Part shown: positions 52,452-61,757 of the stretch, one piece after another
How positions within the stretch are numbered: position 1 is the first letter of the stretch
Layout of the letters: the number at the start of each line of letters is the position of its first letter
Source of the DNA: 66-474 sp040388785
GTDB taxonomy: Bacteria; Pseudomonadota; Gammaproteobacteria; Xanthomonadales; Rhodanobacteraceae
Direction: 5' to 3'
DNA length: 64,000 nt
Assembly: GCA_040388785.1 (NCBI GenBank)
Contig: JAZKBD010000011.1
Span: 75,821-139,820 of the forward strand
The notes under the pieces: model-generated
What the model was told of the DNA's origin: nothing
The model's input: only the letters and a program-made list of their open reading frames with translations
The model's database searches: none
Made by a program: the position numbers and the translations under genes

Positions 52452-55090
52452 GTGTCGTGCGCGCCCGGCGGTGGGTGTTCGCGCTCGCGGGTCTGGTGGT
52501 GCTGCCGTCGGTGGCGAACGCGCTGACGACGCAATCGCTGGACGCCGGCTGGCAATTCCGGATCGCGCCGGGTGACGCGCATGCGGCCGCGCATCCGCGC
52601 GCGACGCACTGGCTGCCGGCGACGGTGCCGGGTTTGGTGCAGACCGACCTGATGGCATCGAGGCTGATCCCCGATCCGTACTGGCGCGACGACGAAGCGA
52701 ACGTCCAGTGGGTGGGATTGTCGGATTGGCAATACCGGAAAACTTTCGAGGTCGATGCCGCGACACTCGATCGCGCCCACGTCGACCTGGTGTTCGACGG
52801 CCTCGACACGTTCGCGGACGTCTACTTGAACGGCCAAAAGATTCTCGCAGCCGACAACATGTTCCGCCGCTGGCGCGTGCCGGTGAAGGCGCTGTTGCAC
52901 GCGGGCGCGAACACGCTGGAAGTGAAGCTGTACTCGCCGATCGAACGCCTGCAGCCGTGGCTGCTGAAGCAGCCTTACGCGCTGCCGGGCGAATTCGACT
53001 CGGCGTTCGGCGACGAGCCCAAGGGCAAGCAGACCGCCAACTACGTGCGCAAGGCGGCGTACCAGTACGGCTGGGACTGGGGTCCGCGCGTGGTCACCGA
53101 AGGCATCTGGCAGGGCGTCAGGCTGGAAAGCTGGGACGTGTTGCGGCTGGCCGATTTCCATGTCGCGCAGCAGTCGGTGACGGCCGATGCCGCGAAGCTC
53201 GATGCGCAACTGGAGGTCGAGGCCGATGCGTCGATGACGGCGCACGTCGCGTTGAACTGGCGCGCGCCCGACGGCAGCACGCAATCGCTGCAACGCAATG
53301 TCGCCTTGAAAGCCGGCGACAACGCCGTTGCGATTCCGTTCGACATCGCGCACCCGCAGCGCTGGTGGCCGGTCGGCTACGGCAAGCCGAACCTGTACGG
53401 CTTCCATGTCGACGTGAAGGTTGGCGGCAAGGCGCTGGCGAGTGAGGACAAGGAAACGGGGTTGCGCAGCGTCGAGTTGCGCCGGCAGAAGGATCAGTGG
53501 GGCAAAAGCTTCGCGTTCGTCGTCAACGGCGTGCCGATTTTCGCGAAGGGCGCCAATTTCATTCCGCCGGACATTTTCCCCACGCGCGTCACGCCCGCGC
53601 GATTGCGGCAACTGCTCGAATCCACGCGCGACGCCCAAATGAACATGCTGCGCGTGTGGGGCGGCGGCTATTACCTGCCGGATGATTTCTATGCGACGGC
53701 CGACAAGCTGGGCCTGATGGTGTGGCAGGACTTCATGTTCGGCGGCGCGATTCCGCCGTCCGGCGCGGCGTTCCGCGACAACGTGCGCATCGAGGCCGCG
53801 CAGCAGGTGCAGCGCCTGCGTGACCATCCTAGCATCGTGCTGTGGTGCGGCAACAACGAGGTCGAGACCGGCTGGGAATCCTGGGACGACCGCAAGGCCT
53901 TCAAGAAGACCCTCACCGCGGCGCAGCGTCAGCACATCGAGCAGGGCATGCGCGAATTGTTCGATCATGCCTTGCGCGATGTCGTTGCCAGGAAAGAACC
54001 GGGCGTGCCGTACTGGCCCAGCACGCCCGGTACCGATTACGACAGTGCCGTCAACGTGACGGATAATGGCGATTACCATTACTGGAACGTGTGGTCGGGC
54101 GACGCGCTGCCGGTCACCGCGTATCTCGACGTGACGCCGCGCTTCATGTCCGAATACGGCCTGCAGTCGATGTCCGCGATGGCCACCATCGACGCCTTCA
54201 CCGAGCCATCGGACCGTTCGATCGATTCGAAGGTGATGCGCGCACACCAGAAGTTCGATGGCGGCAACGGCAACCAGCGTTTGCTGAAATACGTCGAGCG
54301 CGAATTCGGCATGCCGAAGAACCTGGCCACATTCGCGTACTTGAGCCAGGTGATGCAGGCCGACGGCATCCAGTTGGCGGCGGAACACCTGCGCGCGTCA
54401 CGGCCCGAAAGCATGGGCTCGCTGTACTGGCAGCTCGACGACACGTGGCCCGGCATCACCTGGTCCAGCATCGATTGGTACGGACGCTGGAAGGCGTTGC
54501 AATTCCGCGCGCGTCGCTTCTATGCGCCGTTGCTGGTCGCGGCCTTGCGCAACCACGGCAGCACGACCGTCTCGCTGGTTTCCGATCGCACCACACCCGT
54601 CGCCGCGCGGTGGCGCCTGCGCGTGATGGATTTCGCCGGCAAGGTGATCGGGCAGAAGCAGGCGGATGTCACGCTGGCGCCGTTGTCGGCGACGCGTGTC
54701 GGGACATTCGCAGATGCGCAACTGCTGCACGGCGACGATCCGCGCAAGACGTTCGCCGTGTTCGAGTTGCGGGTGGGCGATCACGTGGTGTCGCGCAACC
54801 TCGTGTTCTTCGATGCGCCGAAGAATCTCGCGATGCCGTTGCCGCACATTCGCACGCAGTTTGCGAAAACGAATGATGGCTATACGTTGACGCTGGACAG
54901 CGACAAGCTGGCGCGCGGCGTTTGGCTCTCGTTTGGCGACATCGATGCTGAAGTTTCCGACAACGCGTTCGATCTCCTGCCGGGCCAGCGCGTGACGCTG
55001 ACGGTGCACAGCAACGCCGGTCTCGATACCTTGCGCAAGGCGCTCAAGGTCGAGGACGTGGCCGATGCGATGCAGGGCCGCGCGCAATGA
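52448..55090 (+). CDS. Beta-mannosidase, GH2
   Basis: Protein of 880 residues with a Sec signal peptide (to VANA). The GH2 sugar-binding domain, immunoglobulin-like domain and barrel are in order. YGWDWGPRVVTEGIWQGVRLE is a beta-mannosidase signature. The acid/base is Glu471 in WCGNNEVETGW and the nucleophile Glu569 in FMSEYGLQS. MGSLYWQLDDTWPGITWSS is also typical. It would cleave the single Man-beta-1,4-GlcNAc bond of the N-glycan core. The start overlaps the GH20 stop, and the stop overlaps the GH3 start (ATGA). Confidence 0.95.
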   Translation: MSVVRARRWVFALAGLVVLPSVANALTTQSLDAGWQFRIAPGDAHAAAHPRATHWLPATVPGLVQTDLMASRLIPDPYWRDDEANVQWVGLSDWQYRKTFEVDAATLDRAHVDLVFDGLDTFADVYLNGQKILAADNMFRRWRVPVKALLHAGANTLEVKLYSPIERLQPWLLKQPYALPGEFDSAFGDEPKGKQTANYVRKAAYQYGWDWGPRVVTEGIWQGVRLESWDVLRLADFHVAQQSVTADAAKLDAQLEVEADASMTAHVALNWRAPDGSTQSLQRNVALKAGDNAVAIPFDIAHPQRWWPVGYGKPNLYGFHVDVKVGGKALASEDKETGLRSVELRRQKDQWGKSFAFVVNGVPIFAKGANFIPPDIFPTRVTPARLRQLLESTRDAQMNMLRVWGGGYYLPDDFYATADKLGLMVWQDFMFGGAIPPSGAAFRDNVRIEAAQQVQRLRDHPSIVLWCGNNEVETGWESWDDRKAFKKTLTAAQRQHIEQGMRELFDHALRDVVARKEPGVPYWPSTPGTDYDSAVNVTDNGDYHYWNVWSGDALPVTAYLDVTPRFMSEYGLQSMSAMATIDAFTEPSDRSIDSKVMRAHQKFDGGNGNQRLLKYVEREFGMPKNLATFAYLSQVMQADGIQLAAEHLRASRPESMGSLYWQLDDTWPGITWSSIDWYGRWKALQFRARRFYAPLLVAALRNHGSTTVSLVSDRTTPVAARWRLRVMDFAGKVIGQKQADVTLAPLSATRVGTFADAQLLHGDDPRKTFAVFELRVGDHVVSRNLVFFDAPKNLAMPLPHIRTQFAKTNDGYTLTLDSDKLARGVWLSFGDIDAEVSDNAFDLLPGQRVTLTVHSNAGLDTLRKALKVEDVADAMQGRAQ

Positions 55091-57681
55091 AGGCGGCATA
55101 TTGCGTCTGTTGTTCGATCGCGGTAATTGCGTTCGCGGCGGTCGTCCAGGCGGCGCCCGATGACGCGGTGGCGCGCGCGCAAGCGTTGGTGGCGAAACTG
55201 ACGCTCAAGGAAAAGGTCGCGCAATTGCAGGACCACGCGCCCGCGATCCCGCGTCTCGGCGTGCCCGCATACACGTGGTGGAACGAAGGCCTGCACGGAC
55301 TCGCGCGCGGCGGCTTCGCGACGGTGTTCCCGCAGGCGATCGGTCTGGCGGCGAGCTGGGATCCCCCGCTGCTGCAACAGGTCGGCACGGTTGTTTCGAC
55401 CGAGGCGCGCGCGCGGTTCAATGCGGTGGGAACAAGCAACGCACATGGGCGCTACCAGGGGCTCACGATCTGGTCGCCCAACGTCAACATCGATCGCGAC
55501 CCGCGCTGGGGACGCGGCCAGGAAACCTATGGCGAAGATCCATACCTGACCGGACAGCTTGCCGTCGCGTTCGTGCGCGGCATCCAGGGTGATGACGCCG
55601 CGCATCCGCGCGCGATCGCGACGCCCAAGCACTTCGCCGTGCACAGCGGTCCCGAGTTCGGGCGCCACGGCTTCGATGTCGACGTAGCGCCGCATGATCT
55701 GGAGGCGACTTATCTTCCTGCGTTCCGCGCGGCGGTGACGGAAGGCCATGCGGGTTCGGTGATGTGCGCGTACAACGCGCTGCACGGCACGCCGGTGTGC
55801 GCGGACAAAGACTTGCTCACCACGACCTTGCGCGACGATTGGGGCTTCAGGGGTTATGTCGTTTCCGATTGCGACGCGGTCGACGACATGACGGAGTTCC
55901 ATCACTACAAATCCGATGATGCGCAGTCGTCGGCCGCGGCGATCGCAGCCGGAACCGACCTCGATTGCGGCAGCGCGTACGCGGCATTGGGCGCGGCGGT
56001 GCGCAAAGGTTACGTGCAGGAGTCGGTGCTGGACAACGCGCTGGTGCGACTGTTCGCAGCGCGCTACCGGCTCGGCATCATGGGCAATGGTGAGGGTTCG
56101 TATTCACGCATCGGCGAGGATCAGATCGACAGCGCCGCGCATCGCAAGCTGGCGCTGCAAGCGGCGCTGGAATCCATTGTGCTGCTGAAGAATGCGCACG
56201 CGATGCTGCCGTTGCACGCCGGCACGCACATCGCGGTCATCGGTCCGAACGCCGACACGGTCGAAACGCTGGAGGCCAATTACCACGGCACCGCGCGCGA
56301 TCCGGTCACGCCGCTGGATGGCCTGCGCCTACGCTTCGGTGCCGATCACGTCACCTACGCGCAAGGCTCGTCCGTGGCGGCCGGCGTGCCGATTCCGATT
56401 CCGGAAACCGCATTGCGCTCGGACGGCAAGCCCGGCCTGAAGGGCGAGTATTTCGATCATGCCGATTTCAGCGGCACGCCGCATGTCACGCGCGTCGATC
56501 GCACCATCGACTTCGATTGGGATCATGTCGCGCCGGACGCAGCGCTCGACCCGAACCATTACGCGGTGCGCTGGATCGGCGAGCTGGTTCCACCGGCCGC
56601 AGGCGATTACACGCTGGTGGTGCACGTCGATCGTTGCTTCGATTGCCGCGGGCATGATCCGGTGCGGCTGTACGGCGATGGCAAGCGGCTCATCGACAAT
56701 CCCGGCAACGGCAAACCCATGCAGGCCACGCTGCACTTCGCCGATATCTCGCCGCATGCGATTGAACTGGACATGCTGCACGGCGGGCAGGACCAGGGCA
56801 TCCGCCTGCAATGGCTTGCGCCGCCCGAGGCGCAACTCGCCGAAGCCGAAGCGGCTGCGCGCAACGCCGACGTAGTCGTGGCCTTCGTCGGCTTGTCGCC
56901 CGACGTGGAAGGCGAGGAATCGCCGCTGGACGTGCCGGGCTTCGATCATGGCGATCGCACCGACATTGCACTGCCGGCGGTGCAACGCGCGCTGCTCGAA
57001 CGCGTGGCTGCGACAGGCAAGCCGCTGGTCGTGGTGCTGATGTCGGGCAGCGCGGTGGCGATCGATTGGGCGCAGCAGCACGCCAATACGATTCTCGACG
57101 CGTGGTATCCCGGCGAGTCCGGCGGCACCGCGATCGCGCAGGTGTTGGCGGGCGATTACAACCCGGCCGGCCGGTTGCCGGTGACGTTCTATCGCGCCAC
57201 GCGCGACCTGCCGCCCTACGTCAGTTACGACATGCAGGGACGCACCTACCGCTACTTCACGGGTACGCCGCTGTACCCGTTCGGGTATGGCTTGAGCTAC
57301 ACCACGTTCGCCTACGCCGATCCCGCGCTGTCGACGACGCAACTGCGGGCGGGAGCGACGCTGAAGGCAAGCGCGGAGGTGCGCAACACGGGGACGCGCG
57401 CCGGTGACGAAGTAGTCGAACTCTACCTGGATGCACCGGACGTTCCGCTGGCACCGCGCCATGCGCTGGTCGGATTCGAACGCGTGCATCTGGAACACGG
57501 CGAAAGCCGCCGCGTGGAATTCGACCTGTCGCCGCGCCAGTTGAGCACGGTCGATGCTGCCGGCCATCGCGCCGTGTTCGCCGGGCACTATCGTGTTTTC
57601 ATCGGCGGCGGACAACCCGGTGACGCACCGGGCGCCGGCGCTTCGTTTACGATCAGCGGCCGCGACGCCTTGCCGCGCTGA
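55087..57681 (+). CDS. GH3 glycosidase with inserted PA14 domain, probable beta-xylosidase
   Basis: Protein of 864 residues with a signal peptide. The GH3 N-domain has the nucleophile Asp261 in GYVVSDCDAVDDM, a form typical of beta-xylosidases. A PA14 domain (about 450-585, LKGEYFDHADFSGTP) interrupts the C-terminal alpha/beta sandwich, and a fibronectin III-like domain ends the chain. In X. campestris the GH3 enzyme NixI removes the beta-1,2-xylose of plant N-glycans after the GH92 step, and this gene occupies the matching context. A beta-glucosidase activity cannot be excluded from sequence. Confidence 0.9.
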   Translation: MKAAYCVCCSIAVIAFAAVVQAAPDDAVARAQALVAKLTLKEKVAQLQDHAPAIPRLGVPAYTWWNEGLHGLARGGFATVFPQAIGLAASWDPPLLQQVGTVVSTEARARFNAVGTSNAHGRYQGLTIWSPNVNIDRDPRWGRGQETYGEDPYLTGQLAVAFVRGIQGDDAAHPRAIATPKHFAVHSGPEFGRHGFDVDVAPHDLEATYLPAFRAAVTEGHAGSVMCAYNALHGTPVCADKDLLTTTLRDDWGFRGYVVSDCDAVDDMTEFHHYKSDDAQSSAAAIAAGTDLDCGSAYAALGAAVRKGYVQESVLDNALVRLFAARYRLGIMGNGEGSYSRIGEDQIDSAAHRKLALQAALESIVLLKNAHAMLPLHAGTHIAVIGPNADTVETLEANYHGTARDPVTPLDGLRLRFGADHVTYAQGSSVAAGVPIPIPETALRSDGKPGLKGEYFDHADFSGTPHVTRVDRTIDFDWDHVAPDAALDPNHYAVRWIGELVPPAAGDYTLVVHVDRCFDCRGHDPVRLYGDGKRLIDNPGNGKPMQATLHFADISPHAIELDMLHGGQDQGIRLQWLAPPEAQLAEAEAAARNADVVVAFVGLSPDVEGEESPLDVPGFDHGDRTDIALPAVQRALLERVAATGKPLVVVLMSGSAVAIDWAQQHANTILDAWYPGESGGTAIAQVLAGDYNPAGRLPVTFYRATRDLPPYVSYDMQGRTYRYFTGTPLYPFGYGLSYTTFAYADPALSTTQLRAGATLKASAEVRNTGTRAGDEVVELYLDAPDVPLAPRHALVGFERVHLEHGESRRVEFDLSPRQLSTVDAAGHRAVFAGHYRVFIGGGQPGDAPGAGASFTISGRDALPR

Positions 57682-57690
57682 GTATTCGTC

Positions 57691-59154
57691 ATGAACGATC
57701 GCCGCGATTTTTTGAAGCTGATCGGAACTGCCGCAGCGTACGGCGCGCTCGGCATGTCCGCATCCGGCATTGGCGCAAGCGCGACGTCGACGCGCTTCCC
57801 GAGCAAGCGCCCGCCGCCTGCGCAACGCAAGTTCACCAGTCCGGCCGTCGAACGCGAACTCGCGCGCATCAAGTCGAAAATCGGCGATCCGAAACTGGCG
57901 TGGCTGTTAGAGAACTGCTATCCGAACACGCTCGATACGACCGTGCACACCGGCACGCTCGGCGGCAAGCCCGACACCTTCATCGTCACCGGCGACATCG
58001 ATGCGATGTGGCTGCGCGATTCCTCGGCGCAGGTGTGGCCGTACCTGCCGCTGGCTGCGCATGATGAAGCACTGCGGCGGTTGTACCGCGGCCTGATCCA
58101 TCGGCACGCGCGCTGCATCGCGATCGATCCGTACGCAAATGCCTTCATGGCCGATCCGCGGGCGAAAACGAATTTGCCGTGGGCGCAGCATGACGATACC
58201 GACATGAAGCCCGGCGTCGCCGAACGCAAATGGGAAATCGATTCACCGTGCTGGGCGATCCGCCTGGCGCACGGCTACTGGAGGGTGACCGGCGATCGCG
58301 CGCCGTTCGATGACGACTGGCGCGCAGCGATGCGTCGCGTGCTGGAAACTTTCCGTGCGCAACAACGCAAGCACGGTCCCGGGCCGTATCACTTCCAGCG
58401 TGCCGCCGCGGCGCCCACCGACACACTGGCGCTGGGCGGTTACGGCTGGCCGGGCAAACCGGTTGGCCTGATCTTTTCGATGTTCCGCCCTTCCGACGAC
58501 GCGTGCAAATATCCGTTGTTCGTGCCGGGCAATGCGTTCGCGGTGGTGTCGCTGCGGCAACTCGCCGCCATGACGCGCGCGCTGTTCGCCGACGCAGCCT
58601 TCGCGCGCGATTGCGATGCGCTTGCAGATGAAGTGCAAACAGCGCTCGAACAGCATGCGCTGATGCATGACGGTCGCGGGGCCGAATGCTGGGCCTACGA
58701 AGTGGATGGCTACGGCAATCAACTGTGCATGGACGACGCCAACGTGCCGGGGCTTTCGAGCCTGCCGTATCTCGGCTTCTGCCGACGCGTCGACAGGCGT
58801 TATCAGGCAACGCGTGCACTGGCGTGGAGCGACCGCAATCCGTATTTCTTTTCCGGCAAGGCCGCGCAGGGCATCGGCGGCCCGCACGAAGGCCTGCGGA
58901 TGATCTGGCCGATGTCGATCATGATCCGCGCGTTGACCAGCGACGACGCCGGCGAAATTCGCCAGTGCCTGCACTGGCTTGCGACCACCGACGCCGGCAC
59001 CGGCTTCATGCACGAGGCGTTCGACCAGGACGATCCTTCGCATTTCACGCGGGCGTGGTTCGCCTGGGCGAATTCGTTGTTCGGCGAATTGGTCGTTGAT
59101 CTGGCAAAAAGAGCACCACAGCTACTGCAACCCATGGCAAATCCAAAAGCATGA
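57691..59154 (+). CDS. Exo-alpha-1,6-mannosidase, GH125 (Tat-type leader)
   Basis: Protein of 487 residues with a Tat leader (DRRDFLK, then a hydrophobic stretch). GH125 segments include FIVTGDIDAMWLRDSSAQVWPY, WEIDSPCWAIRLAHGYW, FRPSDDACKYPLFVPGN and the C-terminal MHEAFDQDDPSHFTRAWFAWANSLFGELV. The family is inverting and specific for non-reducing alpha-1,6-mannose. Its counterpart in X. campestris is NixL, which acts after mannose and xylose removal. It starts 9 bases after GH3. Confidence 0.94.
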   Translation: MNDRRDFLKLIGTAAAYGALGMSASGIGASATSTRFPSKRPPPAQRKFTSPAVERELARIKSKIGDPKLAWLLENCYPNTLDTTVHTGTLGGKPDTFIVTGDIDAMWLRDSSAQVWPYLPLAAHDEALRRLYRGLIHRHARCIAIDPYANAFMADPRAKTNLPWAQHDDTDMKPGVAERKWEIDSPCWAIRLAHGYWRVTGDRAPFDDDWRAAMRRVLETFRAQQRKHGPGPYHFQRAAAAPTDTLALGGYGWPGKPVGLIFSMFRPSDDACKYPLFVPGNAFAVVSLRQLAAMTRALFADAAFARDCDALADEVQTALEQHALMHDGRGAECWAYEVDGYGNQLCMDDANVPGLSSLPYLGFCRRVDRRYQATRALAWSDRNPYFFSGKAAQGIGGPHEGLRMIWPMSIMIRALTSDDAGEIRQCLHWLATTDAGTGFMHEAFDQDDPSHFTRAWFAWANSLFGELVVDLAKRAPQLLQPMANPKA

Positions 59155-59164
59155 ATTCCCCGGA

Positions 59165-59253
59165 CGTCATTCCGCGAAAGCGGGAATCCAGTGACGCATG
59201 GAAGATAAAGGCACTGGATTCCGGATCGCCGCTGCGCGGCGTCCGGAATGACG
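59165..59253. repeat. Family B composite palindromic repeat, second complete copy
   Basis: CGTCAT (59165) to ATGACG (59253). The hairpins are ATTCCGCGAAAGCGGGAAT and CCGGATCGCCGC/GCGGCGTCCGG, the same two modules as at 44642-44736 but in reverse order and orientation. It lies between the GH125 and GH92 genes. The remaining gap up to the GH92 start holds only its ribosome-binding site (AGAGGAG). Confidence 0.8.
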
Positions 59254-59317
59254 GAAATAAATGCAAGGCTGTTTTGAAGAGAGTTCCAGTGAAACGCCAC
59301 CAAGAGGAGTAGATGAC

Positions 59318-61753
59318 ATGGTGACACGCAGACGTTTCCTGCAAGGCGCGATGACGCTGGCGTTGCTGGAGCGCATCGATCCGCGCGCGGCGTTCGCGCA
59401 GGCGCAACATGCGGGTCCCAATGACACAGGCTCGCCGCGGGCAGGCGCCAGCGTGTCGCAATTCGTGGACGTGTTCGTCGGCACCGGCGGCCATGGCCAC
59501 ACGTTTCCCGGCGCGACGGTGCCGTGGGGCATGGTGCAGCTTTCGCCCGACACCCATACACACGGCTGGGACGCGTGTTCGGGCTATCACGAAGCCGACG
59601 GTTCGATCATGGGCTTTTCGCACACGCATCTTTCCGGCACCGGCGGCGCCGACATGCTGGACGTGCTGGTGATGCCCGCGCAGAGCCAGGTGCTGCTCGA
59701 TCCCGGCACGCGCGGCTTGCCGGATGAGCTTTATTACTCGCGTTACGACGCCGCGGCGCGCGGCAAGCATCTCGCGGCCGACGTGGTCGCGCATCCCGGC
59801 AAGGGCTACCGCTCGCGCTACGACAAGGCGTCCGAACGCGGCACGCCCGGCTATTACACGGTGCATCTCACCGACCACGACATCCTCGCCGAACTGACCG
59901 CGACCGCGCGCGCCGGCCTGCATCGCTACACGTTCAACAAACCCGGCGCTGGCCATCTGCTGGTCGATCTGGCGCACGGCTACAAGGACAAGCCGGACGT
60001 TCCCTGCAATGTCAGTGACACGGAGCTGCGCGTGGTCGGCCACGACACGCTGGTCGGCGGCCGCCGCGTGCACGAGTGGGCGAACGGGCGCTACATCTAT
60101 TTCGCAATGAAAGTGTCGCGGCCGTTCGCACGGGCGGAACTGTATTCGGATGACAAGCCGCTTGGCTCCGCGACCGATGCGCACGGCAAGAGCCTCAAGG
60201 CCGCATTGCATTTCGACGATGCCTCGAAAACGCCGCTGCTGGTGAAGGTCGGCATTTCCGGCGTGGACATCGATGGCGCGCTGCGCAACCTCGAAGCGGA
60301 ATTGCCGGACTGGGATTTCGAGCGCGTGCGGCGCAGCGCGGCGGAGCAATGGGAGCGCGAGCTCTCGCGCATCCGCATCGATGCGCCGGACGAAGTCAGC
60401 CGCACGTTCTACAGCGGGCTGTACCACGCGATGCTGGCGCCGACGCTGTTCAGCGACGTCGATGATCGCTATCGCGGCATGGACCTCAAGGTGCATACGC
60501 TTCCGAAAGGCCAGCACAACTACAGCACCTATTCCTTGTGGGACACCTATCGCGCGCTGCATCCGCTGTACACGCTGTTCCTGCCCGACAAGGTGCCGGA
60601 CCTGGTGCAGGGCCTGGTGCGCAAGGCCAACGAAAGTCCGCAGGGCCCCGCGATCTGGCCGCTGCAGGGTGTCGAGACCGGCACCATGATCGGCTATCAC
60701 TCGATCGTGGTGATCGCCGAAGCGCAGGCCAAGGGTTTCACCGGCATCGACTACAAGGCGGCGTGGCCGGTGTATCGCGATCGCGCGCTGAGTTCCGATT
60801 GGCTGGGCCTGGGCTGGTATCGCAAGCTCGGTTACCTGCCCAGCGATGCAGAGTCCGAGGCCGTCAGCAAGACGCTCGAATACGCCTACGACGACTGGGC
60901 GTTGTCGCACCTGGCGGCAGGCGTGGGCGAGCAGGCGGACGCGAAGGCGCTGCGCGAACGTTCGCGCAATTACCACAACGTGTTCGATCGCAGGCTCGGC
61001 TTCATGCGGCCGCGCGGCGCCGCCGGCGCGTGGCTGGAACCGTTCGATCCGATCGAGATGGGCCACGCCGACCAATGGCGCGATTACACCGAATCGAATC
61101 CGTGGGTGGCGACCTTCCTCAACCAGCATGACTTGTACCAATACATGCAGATGTTCGGCGGCAAGGACGCGTTCGAGCGCAAGCTGGACGAACTCTTCAC
61201 CACCGCGTCCACGCTGCCGCCCAACGCACCGCCCGACATTGCCGGCATGGTCGGACAGTACGCGCATGGCAACGAGCCGAGCCACCACATCGCGTACCTG
61301 TACGCGTACACGGGTTCGCACTGGAAGACGCAATCACGCGTGCGCATGCTGCTGGAAACCATGTACCGCGCGGCGCCGGATGGCTTGGCGGGCAACGAGG
61401 ACTGCGGCCAGATGAGCGCGTGGTACGTACTGGGTGCGCTCGGCTTCTATCCGGTCGATCCGGTCAGCACGAATTGGGTGTTCGGCAGTCCGCTGATCGA
61501 CCACGCCGAGATGGATGTCGGCGACGGCCGGAAACTCATCGTCGAGGCGCGCGGAAACGGCAAAGGCAAGCCGTACATCCAGTCGGTGACATGGAACGGC
61601 AAACCGTGTACGAAGAGCTGGATCACGCACGCCGAGCTTGCGAAGGGCGGCACGCTGGTGTTCGAAATGGGCGACACGCCGAACAAACGATTCGGCACGG
61701 CGCTGGAGGACCGGCCGCCGTCGTTTGGCGAACCCGCGCGCAACGCGGGTTAA
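59318..61753 (+). CDS. Alpha-mannosidase, GH92 (Tat-type leader)
   Basis: Protein of 811 residues. The ATG at 59318 has AGGAG 8 bases upstream and starts a Tat leader (TRRRFLQGAMTLALL). GH92 hallmarks are FVDVFVGTGGHGHTFPGATVPWGMVQLSPDT, of which the HTFPGA part is diagnostic, plus GFSHTHLSGTG, YSTYSLWDTYRALHPL, GNEPSHHIAYLY and NEDCGQMSAWYVLGALGFYPVDP. These calcium-dependent exo-enzymes remove alpha-1,2, 1,3, 1,4 or 1,6 mannose. In X. campestris the GH92 enzyme NixK removes the alpha-1,3 mannose first. It converges on glk with a 4-base gap. Confidence 0.95.
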   Translation: MVTRRRFLQGAMTLALLERIDPRAAFAQAQHAGPNDTGSPRAGASVSQFVDVFVGTGGHGHTFPGATVPWGMVQLSPDTHTHGWDACSGYHEADGSIMGFSHTHLSGTGGADMLDVLVMPAQSQVLLDPGTRGLPDELYYSRYDAAARGKHLAADVVAHPGKGYRSRYDKASERGTPGYYTVHLTDHDILAELTATARAGLHRYTFNKPGAGHLLVDLAHGYKDKPDVPCNVSDTELRVVGHDTLVGGRRVHEWANGRYIYFAMKVSRPFARAELYSDDKPLGSATDAHGKSLKAALHFDDASKTPLLVKVGISGVDIDGALRNLEAELPDWDFERVRRSAAEQWERELSRIRIDAPDEVSRTFYSGLYHAMLAPTLFSDVDDRYRGMDLKVHTLPKGQHNYSTYSLWDTYRALHPLYTLFLPDKVPDLVQGLVRKANESPQGPAIWPLQGVETGTMIGYHSIVVIAEAQAKGFTGIDYKAAWPVYRDRALSSDWLGLGWYRKLGYLPSDAESEAVSKTLEYAYDDWALSHLAAGVGEQADAKALRERSRNYHNVFDRRLGFMRPRGAAGAWLEPFDPIEMGHADQWRDYTESNPWVATFLNQHDLYQYMQMFGGKDAFERKLDELFTTASTLPPNAPPDIAGMVGQYAHGNEPSHHIAYLYAYTGSHWKTQSRVRMLLETMYRAAPDGLAGNEDCGQMSAWYVLGALGFYPVDPVSTNWVFGSPLIDHAEMDVGDGRKLIVEARGNGKGKPYIQSVTWNGKPCTKSWITHAELAKGGTLVFEMGDTPNKRFGTALEDRPPSFGEPARNAG

Positions 61754-61757
61754 GGAA

